64,000 nucleotides of DNA from Segetibacter sp. (GCA_021154405.1 JAJKIP010000030.1:1-64000), one strand, 5' to 3'; numbered from the stretch's first letter, positions 1 through 9,317 are shown. Notes: generated by a model not told the origin, from the sequence alone. Translations and numbers: made by a program.

Positions 1-1680
1 AGCCTTGGCCTCATGGTGTCAATCAACCAACGGCTCGATGCCGAGGTAATTGAACTGGTAGCCGGTGAATTTGGGTACGAAGCCGAGTTCATCGACATGG
101 AAAAGCAAATGGAGATGGAAGAGGATGATGGTGATGACGATGATGGTGATCAGGTACCCCGCTCTCCAATTGTGACCATTATGGGTCACGTTGACAATGG
201 TAAAACTTCTTTGCTCGATTATATCCGGAATACAACCGTGGTCGCCGGTGAAGCAGGTGGTATCACCCAGCACATTGGGGCTTACCAGGTACAGCTTCCG
301 AATAATAAAGAGATCACATTCCTGGATACACCAGGTCACGAAGCATTTACCGCCATGCGTGCCAGGGGTGCCAAGGTTACGGATATTGCTGTGATCGTTA
401 TTGCTGCGGATGATGCTGTGATGCCTCAGACAAGAGAGGCCATCAGTCACGCACAGGCAGCCAATGTACCCATGATCTTCGCCATCAACAAGATTGATAA
501 AGACGGAGCCAATTCCCAAAAGATATATGAACAGCTTTCTCAAATGAACCTGCTGGTGGAAGAATGGGGTGGTAAATTCCAGAGCCAGGAAATCTCTGCC
601 AAAAAAGGTCTTAATGTAGACAAGCTGCTTGAAAAAATATTACTGGAAGCTGAGTTGCTTGAATTAAAGGCAAACCCTGATCGTGAAGCTACTGGTACTA
701 TCATTGAAGCTTCTCTTGATAAGGGTCGTGGTTACGTTGCCACGCTGCTGGTTGAGAATGGAACGCTTGAACCAGGAGATCTTGTAGTGAGTGGTCAGTA
801 TTACGGTCGCGTTAAGGCAATGTTCAATGAAAGAAATAAGAAAGAAGAAGCTGCCGGTCCTTCAGCGCCTGCAGTAATTCTTGGATTGAATGGTGCGCCT
901 CAGGCAGGTGAAAAGTTCAAGGTGTATGAAGATGAAGCGGAGGCGAAAGAAATTGCCAATCGCAGAGCACAGATCCTGAGAGAGCAGGGTATGCGTGCCA
1001 AGAAACATATCACCCTGGATGAGATCGGTCGCCGTTTGGCTCTTGGAAACTTTAAAGAATTGAACGTGATCATCAAAGGTGATGTGGATGGTTCTGTGGA
1101 AGCCCTGAGTGATTCACTACAAAAATTATCTACACAGGAAATTGCAGTTCGCGTCCTTCTCAAGGGTGTGGGCCAGATCTCGGAAAGTGATGTGGTGCTG
1201 GCAACTGCCTCTGATGCCGTCATCATTGGATTTAATGTGCGTCCTTCCCAGCAGGCCAACCGCCTCGCTGAAAATGAAGGCGTGGAAATTAAATTATACT
1301 CCATCATCTATACCGCCATTGATGAGATCAGGAGTGCGATGGAAGGTATGCTTGAACCCAAGATCCAGGAGAAGATTGTTGCCAATGTAGAAGTGAAGGA
1401 TGTCTTCAAATTTGATAAGGCAACTGTTGCAGGATGCCTGGTGAGGGATGGTAAGATCAAGCGTGATAGCAAGATCCGCCTCATTCGTGATGGTATTGTG
1501 GTTTACCCTATTGGTGAAGGCGCTGTGGCAGAGCTGGGTTCGCTGAAAAGATTCAAAGATGACGTGAAAGAAGTGCTTTCCGGCATGGAATGCGGATTGA
1601 CCGTCAAAAATTATAGTGACGTGAAGGTGGGGGATGTTGTAGAGGCATACGAGGAAGAGGAAGTAAAAAGAACCTTATAA
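1..1680 (+). CDS. infB: Translation initiation factor IF-2, C-terminal part (5' end outside window)
   Basis: IF-2 is the GTPase that places initiator tRNA on the 30S subunit and promotes subunit joining. The frame is open from base 1, four residues before the first ATG at 13, so this is a partial gene and that ATG is internal; 559 residues are visible. Seen: the end of an N-terminal domain, an acidic Glu/Asp linker (about residues 33-50), then a GTPase domain with G1 GHVDNGKT (about 62-69), GITQH, G3 DTPGHEAF and G4 NKID, then domain II and the C-terminal tRNA-binding region. G1 carries Asn where most IF-2 proteins have His. The SurA-like gene follows after 92 bases with its own promoter-like box, so cotranscription is not required. 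Confidence 0.97.
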   Translation, partial: SLGLMVSINQRLDAEVIELVAGEFGYEAEFIDMEKQMEMEEDDGDDDDGDQVPRSPIVTIMGHVDNGKTSLLDYIRNTTVVAGEAGGITQHIGAYQVQLPNNKEITFLDTPGHEAFTAMRARGAKVTDIAVIVIAADDAVMPQTREAISHAQAANVPMIFAINKIDKDGANSQKIYEQLSQMNLLVEEWGGKFQSQEISAKKGLNVDKLLEKILLEAELLELKANPDREATGTIIEASLDKGRGYVATLLVENGTLEPGDLVVSGQYYGRVKAMFNERNKKEEAAGPSAPAVILGLNGAPQAGEKFKVYEDEAEAKEIANRRAQILREQGMRAKKHITLDEIGRRLALGNFKELNVIIKGDVDGSVEALSDSLQKLSTQEIAVRVLLKGVGQISESDVVLATASDAVIIGFNVRPSQQANRLAENEGVEIKLYSIIYTAIDEIRSAMEGMLEPKIQEKIVANVEVKDVFKFDKATVAGCLVRDGKIKRDSKIRLIRDGIVVYPIGEGAVAELGSLKRFKDDVKEVLSGMECGLTVKNYSDVKVGDVVEAYEEEEVKRTL

Positions 1681-1760
1681 TCCCTGGTATCGACCCACAT
1701 CTGAAGACTAAAAAACTTGTTAAACCCTTCCCCGATTACCTATCTATTGCAGGGGAAAGC

Positions 1761-1768
1761 TATTTTTG
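1761..1768 (+). promoter_or_regulatory. Bacteroidota -7 element (TATTTTTG) before the SurA-like gene
   Basis: TATTTTTG matches the Bacteroidota -7 consensus TAnnTTTG and ends 4 bases before the ATG at 1773. No TTTG -33 partner is visible at the usual spacing. A 6-bp GGGGAA/TTCCCC inverted repeat lies just upstream. If the box is used, the leader would be almost absent. Confidence 0.4.
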
Positions 1769-1772
1769 AAGT

Positions 1773-3152
1773 ATGTTGAATAAATATAAGATCCTGACAG
1801 TTTTTTCCCTGTTCACTACATCGATGGTAATTGCACAGGGGACCCCCACAAAAGCTGTTGCAGATAAAATTGTGGCCGTGGTTGGTGACAGGATCATTCT
1901 TCAATCCGAGATCGTCAATTCTATCAAGGATGCAGAACGTCAGGGTGGAACAGTGCCTGAAAATGCATTTTGTATCCTGATGGACCAGGCTGTTACCTCC
2001 AAGGTAATGATGCTTCAGGCTGAAAAAGACTCACTTCCCGTAACTGATGAGGAAGTTGAAGCGCAGCTGGATCAGCAGGTACGTTATTTCATCCGTCAGG
2101 TAGGAAGCCAGGAAGCCCTGGAAGAATATGCCGGAAAAACGATCTATCAGCTGAAAGATGATTCCCGCCAGGCTATCAGGGAAAGAAAGCTGGCTGAAGC
2201 CATGCAGCAAAAGATTGTTGGCAGCGTAAAGATCACTCCCACAGAAGTAAAAACATTCTTCGATAAAATACCGAAAGACAGTCTCCCGTTCTTTGAATCA
2301 GAACTGGAAATATGCCAGATAGTTACCTATCCAAAAGCCTCCCGTGACCTGGAACAGTATATAGTATCTGAAATGCAGAACTATAAAAAGCAGATTGAAT
2401 CAAAGGTGGCCACATTTGAACAGATAGCTCAACGATATTCTCAGGACCCCGGCAGTAAGGACAGAGGCGGTCATTACCAGATTAACCGGAATGAAAAATC
2501 CTGGGATCCCGTATTCCTGTCAACGGCTTTTCGCCTGAAGGAGGGTGAGATATCTCAACCGGTTAAATCCGACAAGTTTGGTTATTTCCTGATCAAAATG
2601 ATTGAAAGAAGAGGTGATGATGCCGATGTTGCCATGATCCTTCGTATACCTCCCGTAACTGATGCCGAAATCAGCCAGGCTTCAGCGCGGCTTGATACCG
2701 CCCGTTCAAAGATCATAGCGGGAACCCTCAGTTTCAATGAAGCGGCTCTGAAATATAGTGATGATGAAGTGGTCAAATACCAGGGAGCCTGCATTCTGAA
2801 CAGGGATGGTGCTCCTTACGTAACAATTGATCAGCTGGATAAGGAAATGGTAGCCACACTTGGTAAAATGAAAGTGGGTGAATATTCACAGCCAGTTGCC
2901 TTTACGGGTGATCAGGAAAAAAAGGGAGTGCGGATCGTTTATCTGAAATCCCGCTCTGAGCCCCACAGGATGAATATGCACGACGATTACAGCAAGATAT
3001 CCCAAATGGCCCTGGAAGAAAAGAAGGCAGAGGCACTCGAAAAATGGCTTAAGAAGATGATTCCCACCTACTACATCATGGTGGATGGAAGTACCGGAGC
3101 CGGCTGCCCTAACATTCAGAAGTATGTCAGCCCGGATGTAGCCGGCAACTGA
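1773..3152 (+). CDS. SurA-like periplasmic peptidyl-prolyl isomerase/chaperone
   Basis: Probable periplasmic chaperone that helps outer-membrane proteins fold. Residues 1-22 form a signal peptide ending near VIAQ. A SurA N-terminal-type domain follows (about 30-160; AVVGDRIILQSEI is typical), then two parvulin-like segments at about 170-285 (with FEQIAQRYSQDPGSKDRGG and FGYFLIKM) and 290-395. The length of 459 residues is close to SurA. The second parvulin-like segment is degenerate, so isomerase activity probably rests in the first or may be weak. The C-terminus is basic and helical. Infer an envelope-folding role; the exact client set cannot be seen. Confidence 0.88.
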   Translation: MLNKYKILTVFSLFTTSMVIAQGTPTKAVADKIVAVVGDRIILQSEIVNSIKDAERQGGTVPENAFCILMDQAVTSKVMMLQAEKDSLPVTDEEVEAQLDQQVRYFIRQVGSQEALEEYAGKTIYQLKDDSRQAIRERKLAEAMQQKIVGSVKITPTEVKTFFDKIPKDSLPFFESELEICQIVTYPKASRDLEQYIVSEMQNYKKQIESKVATFEQIAQRYSQDPGSKDRGGHYQINRNEKSWDPVFLSTAFRLKEGEISQPVKSDKFGYFLIKMIERRGDDADVAMILRIPPVTDAEISQASARLDTARSKIIAGTLSFNEAALKYSDDEVVKYQGACILNRDGAPYVTIDQLDKEMVATLGKMKVGEYSQPVAFTGDQEKKGVRIVYLKSRSEPHRMNMHDDYSKISQMALEEKKAEALEKWLKKMIPTYYIMVDGSTGAGCPNIQKYVSPDVAGN

Positions 3153-3160
3153 GAAAGGCT

Positions 3161-3168
3161 TACCTTTG
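3161..3168 (+). promoter_or_regulatory. Bacteroidota -7 element (TACCTTTG) before the PurF-like gene
   Basis: TACCTTTG fits TAnnTTTG and lies 19 bases before the ATG at 3188, just past the stop of the upstream gene. It implies that the PurF-type gene has its own promoter. No clear TTTG -33 element is seen. Confidence 0.5.
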
Positions 3169-3187
3169 CGGCTTCCTAAGCAGTCTA

Positions 3188-5035
3188 ATGAGTGACCCGA
3201 TCAAACATGAATGCGGATTAGCATTTATCAGGTTAAGAAAACCTTTTTCGTATTACCATCAAAAATATGGCACTGTCATGTGGGGGCTTAACAAGCTCTA
3301 CCTATTGATGGAAAAACAGCATAACCGCGGACAGGATGGTGCAGGCATAGCTGCCGTAAAATTGAATGTTGAACCGGGTTATCCCTTCATGTATCGCCGA
3401 CGTAGTAATGCTCCTCAGGCTATCGCAGATATCTTTCAGCAAATCGGAAAAGAACTGGATGAACTGGAACAATATCATCCTGGTATTCGCAATCACCCGG
3501 GCCTGATGAAGGGCCATGTAAGCTTTCTTGGTGAGTTATTGCTCGGCCATTTACGATATGGTACCCAGGGAAAAAATAAGCTGGAGTATTGTCATCCATT
3601 TATAAACCGTGATACCATTCCTGCGCGGAATCTTGCACTCGCAGGTAATTTCAATATTGTAAATACAGATGAATTGTTTGAGCTGGTAGGCAAGGAACCT
3701 CATGAGAATATGCGGTTCAGTGACCTTGCAGCAATGATAGAATTGATGCACACATTTTTGTGCAAAGAAGATGAAGCCTCTCCCGGCAAGCTGGATATAA
3801 AAAAAATATTGAAGAAAGCACTGCCATTATTTGATGGTGGATTTCATGTGGGTGGATTTACTGGTAACGGTATTGGATTTGTGTTCCGCGATGCCCATGG
3901 TATCCGGCCTTCTTATTATTATTATAACGATGAAGTGGTGGTTGCTGCTTCTGAAAGAGCCGCTATACGCACTACATTCAATGTGGGCGAAAATGAAGTA
4001 AAGGAATTAATGCCCGGACAGGCCTTAATTGTAAATGAAGATGGAGAGATTGAAGTAGCCCAGGTTTTGCCTCCAAAAGAAAGAAAGGCCTGCAGTTTTG
4101 AGCGCATTTATTTCTCAAGAGGTAGTGATGAGAAGATCTATCGTGAACGCAATTCACTTGGTTATCATCTGAGCGAACAGGTTTTGCAGTCCATTGATCA
4201 TGATCTGAAGAATACAATTTTTTCTTTTATCCCCAATACGGCCGAGGTGGCATTTTATGGAATGCTGAAAGGAATGGAAGACTATCTCAGCAAAACAAAG
4301 ATTGAAAGGATCATGAGTTGGGATAAGGATTTCGATGAAGAGAAGCTGAGTGAAATGATCAACCGTCGCATACGGATTGAAAAGATAGCCATCAAGGATG
4401 TGAAGATGCGCACGTTTATTTCCGAGGACGCCGGAAGAAATGAAATGGTGCAACACGTATATGATGTTACCTATGGTACTGTGCGACCGAAACAGGATAC
4501 CCTTGTTGTAATTGATGACTCCATTGTAAGAGGAACCACCCTTAAGGAAAGCATTATCCGGATGCTGGCCCGCCTTAAACCTAAACGTATTATCATTGTT
4601 TCTTCCTCTCCCCAGATAAGATATCCTGATTGCTACGGCATTGATATGAGCAAGATGGGTGATTTTATTGCATTTAATGCGGCAGTTGAATTAATGAAGG
4701 AAAGAGGCAAAATGGATTGCCTGAAGGACCTTCATAACAGATGCAGGGAATTGCAACGCAATAATCAATTGCATACCGAGAATGTGGTGAAGCAATTGTA
4801 TAAGCAATTCACAGCAGAAGAAATATCTAAAAAGATTGCTCAACTGATCACGCCGCCGGAGGTTGATATTCCGGTTGATGTCATATTCCAAAGTATCGAA
4901 GATCTGCACAAGGCCTGTCCCAATAACCTTGGCGACTGGTATTTTTCAGGTGATTATCCTACACCTGGAGGAAACAAGGTAGTTAACAAGGCCTTTATCA
5001 ATTATATGGAAGGAAAGAATGTGAGGGGATATTAA
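3188..5035 (+). CDS. purF: PurF-type amidophosphoribosyltransferase, long form
   Basis: Class II glutamine amidotransferase joined to a phosphoribosyltransferase domain, the architecture of the first enzyme of de novo purine synthesis (PRPP plus glutamine to phosphoribosylamine). Seen: an eight-residue leader before Cys9 (HECGLAF), the predicted nucleophile after processing; RGQDGAGIAA; GHLRYGTQG; GNFNIVN; and the PRPP loop VVIDDSIVRGTT (about residues 439-450). At 615 residues it is about 100 longer than ordinary PurF, with the extra length mainly after the PRTase core. A long form of this type is known in Bacteroidota, so a second role or allosteric domain is possible. Function is assigned from motifs. 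Confidence 0.85.
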   Translation: MSDPIKHECGLAFIRLRKPFSYYHQKYGTVMWGLNKLYLLMEKQHNRGQDGAGIAAVKLNVEPGYPFMYRRRSNAPQAIADIFQQIGKELDELEQYHPGIRNHPGLMKGHVSFLGELLLGHLRYGTQGKNKLEYCHPFINRDTIPARNLALAGNFNIVNTDELFELVGKEPHENMRFSDLAAMIELMHTFLCKEDEASPGKLDIKKILKKALPLFDGGFHVGGFTGNGIGFVFRDAHGIRPSYYYYNDEVVVAASERAAIRTTFNVGENEVKELMPGQALIVNEDGEIEVAQVLPPKERKACSFERIYFSRGSDEKIYRERNSLGYHLSEQVLQSIDHDLKNTIFSFIPNTAEVAFYGMLKGMEDYLSKTKIERIMSWDKDFDEEKLSEMINRRIRIEKIAIKDVKMRTFISEDAGRNEMVQHVYDVTYGTVRPKQDTLVVIDDSIVRGTTLKESIIRMLARLKPKRIIIVSSSPQIRYPDCYGIDMSKMGDFIAFNAAVELMKERGKMDCLKDLHNRCRELQRNNQLHTENVVKQLYKQFTAEEISKKIAQLITPPEVDIPVDVIFQSIEDLHKACPNNLGDWYFSGDYPTPGGNKVVNKAFINYMEGKNVRGY

Positions 5036-5057
5036 GACACATTTAAAAATCTGACCA

Positions 5058-5555
5058 TTGAAATCACTTCTACTAATTCGTCATGCAAAAAGCGATTGGG
5101 CTGATCTTTCACTAAAGGATTTTGATCGCCCCCTGAATGACAGAGGAAAAAGAGATGCCCCCGCAATGGCGCATCGGCTGCTGGACAAGAAAATAAAGAT
5201 CGACGCATTTATCTCCAGTCCCGCTAAAAGAGCAAAGAAAACAGCAGAATTATTTGCCAGCCAGTATAAGAGCGATAAAAAAGACATTATCTTTTTCGAT
5301 AAACTCTACCTTGCCGATACTGCAGCTTTTTATGATGTTATTTCTCAAACGGATGATGAATATTCTACCATTGCAGTTTTCTCACATAATGAAGGAATAA
5401 CCACTTTTGCAAATCAGCTGTCTGATGTTCGGGTAGATGATATGCCCACCTGTAGCATTTTCGGTGTAAAAATGAACTTGAAAAAATGGAAAGACTTCAG
5501 AGAAGCTGAGAAGGAATTCTGGTTTTTTGATTATCCAAAATCTAACCAGCTTTAA
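5058..5555 (+). CDS. SixA-like histidine phosphatase
   Basis: Small histidine-phosphatase superfamily protein, closest in type to SixA phosphohistidine phosphatases. The N-terminal RHAKSDW supplies the catalytic Arg-His pair and the SSPAKRAKKTAE segment is the usual second motif; FSHNEGI carries the second His. It starts at TTG (5058), because no ATG precedes the catalytic motif in frame. It is 165 residues, the normal length for a single-domain member, and lies 22 bases after the PurF-type gene, so cotranscription is likely. Its last 14 bases overlap the convergent gene at 5542. The substrate cannot be told from sequence. Confidence 0.85.
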   Translation: MKSLLLIRHAKSDWADLSLKDFDRPLNDRGKRDAPAMAHRLLDKKIKIDAFISSPAKRAKKTAELFASQYKSDKKDIIFFDKLYLADTAAFYDVISQTDDEYSTIAVFSHNEGITTFANQLSDVRVDDMPTCSIFGVKMNLKKWKDFREAEKEFWFFDYPKSNQL

Positions 5556-6651
5556 GCGTTGAAAGAAAGCCGGCAATAATACCCGAAAGTTTATTTTCCG
5601 TATTTTCCAGTTTGCAATAAGAGAAATTTGCAGCCTGATTCAATGCCTCTGCCAGTTTAAACTCACCTTGATCAATGCGGAGAGCAATTTTCCTTTCTGC
5701 AAGGTAACGGGAAAGATATTCCTGTTCGGTTTGTCCAGGTGTTGCAATAAGAATTGATTTTTTCTCCATTACAGCCAGGTCCATAACCGTTGAATAACCA
5801 CTGCGGCTGATCACATATTCAGCCTTTGCCATTTCCTGCTCATATTGATCTGTTGGGAGATGGTTATAAAAATGGATATCATTGGTAGAGGGAATAAGCC
5901 TGCTGGCATTTGGAAGCCCGCGAACTATTACAGCTGTGCCATTATAATGACTGAGTTGATTTACCAGTTTATCTTCCAGCAAGCTTCGCTGAGGTTCAGG
6001 TCCGGACAAGGATATAAACAAATGATCTTTCTTTTCTGGTAACTCAAAATGTTTTAACCTGGATAGAAAACCGCAATAGGAAACTGGAATGGCGGGCAGG
6101 TTTTTTGGATGAGACAGATCACCAGCCAGATCATTGCCTTTTTCTTTATCTGGAACCCAGCATGCTGCAAAGCGATTGATAAAACGATAATTGTATCGTT
6201 GAAGCAATGATGTAGTCCATTTCCCAAAAGGACTTTTTACGGCAAGCTGATGCGTTATAAAAATACATGGGGTTGAACGATGATATAATCCAAAACGATT
6301 ATCGGATATAATGGCATCAAAATGATATTCATTTATCATTTTTTCCAGCCATCTGTGTTCTCTGCCAATTGCCCGTAACAGGGAAGGCCATTGAATAATA
6401 AGATTCTTGATAAGGCCAAATGCAGACCGGCCATATTTGACCCGATAGCCAGGCAGTGAGAGAAAAGGCAGAGAAGGAAATTCCTTGCGCAAAATGGCCT
6501 CCTGGGGGCCTTCTCCAGCCAGCCAAACCTCTACATTTTGGGCTATTAATTCATAAATAACAGGGATACAACGGGTAGCATGTCCCAGTCCCCAATCAAG
6601 GGGAGCAACAAGTATGCGATGATTACCAAGGGGGTTTTTCCGGGAAGGCAT
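5542..6651 (-). CDS. MurG-like glycosyltransferase (family 28 type)
   Basis: Predicted GT-B fold transferase of 369 residues. Seen: an N-terminal motif PLDWGLGHATRC similar to the glycine-rich loop of MurG-like and related transferases, and a C-terminal nucleotide-sugar part with SRSGYSTVMDLAV and TPGQTEQEYLSRYL. No signal peptide is visible, so it probably acts at the inner face of the membrane. It is a Bacteroidota-type relative and not MurG itself, as the murein cluster is absent here. Its 3' end overlaps the histidine phosphatase convergently. Acceptor and donor sugar are unknown. Confidence 0.8.
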   Translation of the reverse strand: MPSRKNPLGNHRILVAPLDWGLGHATRCIPVIYELIAQNVEVWLAGEGPQEAILRKEFPSLPFLSLPGYRVKYGRSAFGLIKNLIIQWPSLLRAIGREHRWLEKMINEYHFDAIISDNRFGLYHRSTPCIFITHQLAVKSPFGKWTTSLLQRYNYRFINRFAACWVPDKEKGNDLAGDLSHPKNLPAIPVSYCGFLSRLKHFELPEKKDHLFISLSGPEPQRSLLEDKLVNQLSHYNGTAVIVRGLPNASRLIPSTNDIHFYNHLPTDQYEQEMAKAEYVISRSGYSTVMDLAVMEKKSILIATPGQTEQEYLSRYLAERKIALRIDQGEFKLAEALNQAANFSYCKLENTENKLSGIIAGFLSTLKAG

Positions 6652-6776
6652 GATTCCTGTTAATTTTTATCATTTTCAAGGGGTTGGATACTAATTTCCC
6701 CGTAAAATAGTTTTAATTTAGGATCGGCCACAGCTAAATTATTCGACCCTATTTTGAGGAAATAACAATTCAAATT

Positions 6777-6920
6777 ATGAAGAACTCAACGAAAATTGTA
6801 TGGTTACTTTTATTGGCGGGAATGCTATTTGTTTCATCCTGTCACCGCAATTATTATTCAGGTACTGGCAAGGGCAGTAATTGTGGTTGCCCCAGCCATA
6901 AAGGGATGTCAGGATATTAA
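6777..6920 (+). CDS. Very small lipoprotein (47 residues)
   Basis: Short gene with ATG at 6777 and TAA at 6918-6920. The product has a Lys-containing N-terminus, a hydrophobic stretch LLLLAGMLF and a lipobox ending VSSC, giving a lipidated Cys22. The mature peptide is only about 26 residues, rich in Gly, Tyr, Ser and Cys, with CGCPSHKGM near the end. An ATTTTG-like promoter remnant lies at about 6750. The two extra Cys and one His could bind metal, but this is a guess. Eleven bases separate it from the next gene. It belongs to no family I can name with certainty. Confidence 0.65.
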   Translation: MKNSTKIVWLLLLAGMLFVSSCHRNYYSGTGKGSNCGCPSHKGMSGY

Positions 6921-6931
6921 AAAATTAGGCG

Positions 6932-7174
6932 ATGAAAATGCCCACCCGTGATCTGCTGGTTTTGCTGAAGAATGAATTCATGAGTCAAAGGGCTCTCGAT
7001 CATGAGGTAGAATGCCTTAATGATATACTCCGTACGGCCGAGTCTGATGAACAGTTCTGCATAGCACATGAGCTGGTAAACCGTAACCGGATTACTGCCA
7101 AACCGGGGAAGATTTTGAAAGCTATTCGCTATTCAGAATTAAAAGCTTTTCGGTTCCTGATTAATAAGAATTAA
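6932..7174 (+). CDS. Small conserved-looking hypothetical protein (80 residues)
   Basis: An 80-residue soluble, charged protein with no signal peptide, membrane segment or recognised motif. The sequence is mostly predicted helix with Leu and Glu spacing (LLVLLKNEF, ECLNDILRTAES). It follows the small lipoprotein by 11 bases and ends just before a strong hairpin terminator, so the two form a likely two-gene unit. I do not recognise a function. Confidence 0.6.
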   Translation: MKMPTRDLLVLLKNEFMSQRALDHEVECLNDILRTAESDEQFCIAHELVNRNRITAKPGKILKAIRYSELKAFRFLINKN

Positions 7175-7190
7175 ATAAACTAACTCGAAT

Positions 7191-7221
7191 AAAAAAGGGG
7201 TGATAAAATCACCCCTTTTTC
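7191..7221. terminator. Bidirectional intrinsic terminator
   Basis: The inverted repeat AAAAAGGGGTGAT / ATCACCCCTTTTT with an AAA loop forms a 13-bp stem with A/T tails on both sides. It sits between the stops of two convergent genes (7174 and 7235) and can end transcription from either side. Confidence 0.9.
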
Positions 7222-7234
7222 TGTAGATCAATTC

Positions 7235-7867
7235 TTATTTTGCATCCACTTTTTCCTTGACCTTATCGCCATCCATTGTTCCTTTCTTCTTGAATACAGT
7301 TCCATCAGATGTTATCAATGCCGTCATTTTATCATTGCCTTTTTCCAATTTAACTTCATATGCTTCCCTGTTCTTATCGTTTTCTTTATTTACTGATTTG
7401 ATGGTATAATCTTTAAATTCTCTTTTAATAGCATTGTTAACAGGAGCAGGAAGATTTGAATAATTAGTAACTACAGTGGTAGTTCCAACCCAGTTACCAT
7501 CCTGGTCATACCAGGTATAATAATCACTTCCATCCATATTATAACGTACCGCATAATCTTTTGTGTCCAGGGCTGGCCATCCTGTCCAATCCCAGTTGAT
7601 ATCAGAATATGGTTCATAATATCCCCAGCTCACATTTGATGCAGAAGGATATTTACTTTCAAAATTTGTTTTTGCTGCCGGTATAACATCCACATTGGTT
7701 GCACCAGAAGTTGCACCTGAGTTTGAAGTACTACTATTATCCGTAGTTGTTGTAGTTGTATTGCTGGCAGAGGTTGAATCTCTATCGCCCGGTGTTGTAG
7801 AACTTTCTCCACAAGAACCAATGATTATTAAGGCTCCTGAGATAAATAACCAATTTTTCAGTTTCAT
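7235..7867 (-). CDS. Secreted lipoprotein with PepSY-like domain
   Basis: A 210-residue lipoprotein: hydrophobic N-terminus, lipobox IIIGSC with Cys19, then a Ser/Thr-rich low-complexity linker (about residues 22-58), then a folded part. That part has two short repeats of the kind seen in PepSY-like beta-lactamase-inhibitor-type domains (FESKYPSASNVSWGYY near the start, IKREFKDYTIKSVNKE later). Tyr and Trp are abundant in residues 80-125. It likely sits in the periplasm or on the outer membrane, anchored by lipid. The role is unknown; sensing or protein inhibition is possible for the family. Confidence 0.7.
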   Translation of the reverse strand: MKLKNWLFISGALIIIGSCGESSTTPGDRDSTSASNTTTTTTDNSSTSNSGATSGATNVDVIPAAKTNFESKYPSASNVSWGYYEPYSDINWDWTGWPALDTKDYAVRYNMDGSDYYTWYDQDGNWVGTTTVVTNYSNLPAPVNNAIKREFKDYTIKSVNKENDKNREAYEVKLEKGNDKMTALITSDGTVFKKKGTMDGDKVKEKVDAK

Positions 7868-8029
7868 ATTATGTTGATTTGTTTACCAATCACCGGTATT
7901 TACCGATGTATTACAGGTAAGCAGGTCAAAATACTATGCCAGCGAAGAAAATTGTGGAAAACAAATAATGGAAGAAAATTATACATTACCTGACCTGCGC
8001 AGGAAAAATTCAAAGGTTCAATTCCGGTA

Positions 8030-9286
8030 TCAAATTGCTTTAGAAAGCGCCCTGCGCAACATTTCAATCATTTCACTGATTTCTTCCTTTTTACAGGTAC
8101 CAACGCTTAGTCTATACCATGCAGAATCCCGGCTTGCTCCGAATGCGTAGAAAGGAACAACGGCTAATTTAGCTTCGTTCAATATATAAGCTGTAACATC
8201 ATTCTGGTTCTCTAAAAGTTTACCATCTGCTGTCTTCTTTCCAACCAGGTCAATCTTGATGGTAAGATAGATAGCTGCTTCAGGTGAAATGGCATCTACA
8301 GGCAACCCCTCTTTTTTAAGAGACATAAATCCATCATAAATGCGATGCAGCCTTTCTTCTACTTCCTTCTTAAAATGAGTCAGGTAAGTTTTGATAGCGT
8401 CACGATTTCCCAGGAATTGTGCCACTGCTTTTTGTTCCGCCATTGGGGCCCATGCACCTAAATGCGTGAGAATTGCTTTCATTTTATTGATGATCAGAGA
8501 TGGACCGAAACTCCAGCCCACACGGATACCTGTAGCAGCAAATACCTTGCTGACAGCATCAATAAAAATGGTGTAATCCCTCATCTCCGGACGTAATGAA
8601 ACAGGATTGTAATGCTGGATGGAACCAAATGTCAAATGCCAGTACATCTGGTCATACATTACATATAATTTCTTTTCATTGGCACCTCTTCTCTTATTTT
8701 CTTCGATGACCAGGTCACAGATGGATGCAAGTCCTTCTTTTTTAAAGGTGGTACCGGTTGGGTTTTGAGGTGAACATAATGCAATCAGTGTGGCATCCTT
8801 GATAAACGGGCGGATATCCTCTGCTGATGGCATGAAATTGTTGGCTGCTGTTGCTTCAACAACTATATGTTCTCCTCCAACAAAATGAGTATAATGGTTA
8901 TTGTTCCAACTGGGAACTGCATAAAGAATCTTATCTCCCTTATCACAAATCGCCCGAAATGTTGCATAGATCAATGGTCTTCCGCCTGAAGCTATCAACA
9001 CTTCAGTCAAACCATAATCAAGGCCTTCTGTATCTTTTGTAAAGGATATTACTGCTTCTCGCAGATCAAGATTTCCTTCTGCCGCAGGGTAATTGGTAAA
9101 ATGCAGGCGGTAGGCATCTACTATTGCATCTTCCAGTTCTTTGGGGATGGGAAAAATTGCAGGATCAAAATCGCCTACGGTGAAATTGTAAATACGCTCT
9201 CCCTGGCGGATCTTTTCCCTGATCTCTCCACCCAGCTTTACGATTTCAGAGCCAATTAATGTTTCGGATAAGTGAGACAACTTCAT
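8030..9286 (-). CDS. Class I/II PLP-dependent aminotransferase
   Basis: Fold-type I aminotransferase of 418 residues that would move an amino group between an amino acid and a 2-oxo acid. Seen: FTVGDFDP near the N-terminus, YPAAEGNLDLREAV, CSPQNPTGTTF (the NPTG cofactor motif), VMYDQMY, and the Schiff-base Lys context DAVSKVFAATGIRVGW. The frame is open to 9388, but I start at ATG 9286 because it gives the family N-terminus, follows a TATTTTTG box, and avoids running into msrB. The substrate cannot be fixed from sequence; aspartate/aromatic types are the closest general match. Confidence 0.88.
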   Translation of the reverse strand: MKLSHLSETLIGSEIVKLGGEIREKIRQGERIYNFTVGDFDPAIFPIPKELEDAIVDAYRLHFTNYPAAEGNLDLREAVISFTKDTEGLDYGLTEVLIASGGRPLIYATFRAICDKGDKILYAVPSWNNNHYTHFVGGEHIVVEATAANNFMPSAEDIRPFIKDATLIALCSPQNPTGTTFKKEGLASICDLVIEENKRRGANEKKLYVMYDQMYWHLTFGSIQHYNPVSLRPEMRDYTIFIDAVSKVFAATGIRVGWSFGPSLIINKMKAILTHLGAWAPMAEQKAVAQFLGNRDAIKTYLTHFKKEVEERLHRIYDGFMSLKKEGLPVDAISPEAAIYLTIKIDLVGKKTADGKLLENQNDVTAYILNEAKLAVVPFYAFGASRDSAWYRLSVGTCKKEEISEMIEMLRRALSKAI

Positions 9287-9290
9287 TACG

Positions 9291-9298
9291 CAAAAATA
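9291..9298 (-). promoter_or_regulatory. Bacteroidota -7 element (TATTTTTG) for the aminotransferase
   Basis: On the minus strand TATTTTTG lies 4 bases before the chosen ATG at 9286, downstream of the msrB terminator. It supports the short start for the aminotransferase and separate transcription from msrB. A -33 TTTG is not evident. Confidence 0.45.
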
Positions 9299-9317
9299 CT
9301 GCGTTATCAGGTAGAAA

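Noticed and set aside
100-150. Short GAT/GGT-rich repeat in infB
   Set aside because: It encodes the acidic interdomain linker of IF-2, not a separate repeat element.
4154-4456. 100-codon antisense open frame inside the PurF-type gene
   Set aside because: Fully within a motif-supported coding gene; codon-shadow composition and no start context.
7695-7800. Thr/Ser low-complexity stretch as a repeat
   Set aside because: It is the flexible linker of the lipoprotein at 7235 and shows no regular unit.
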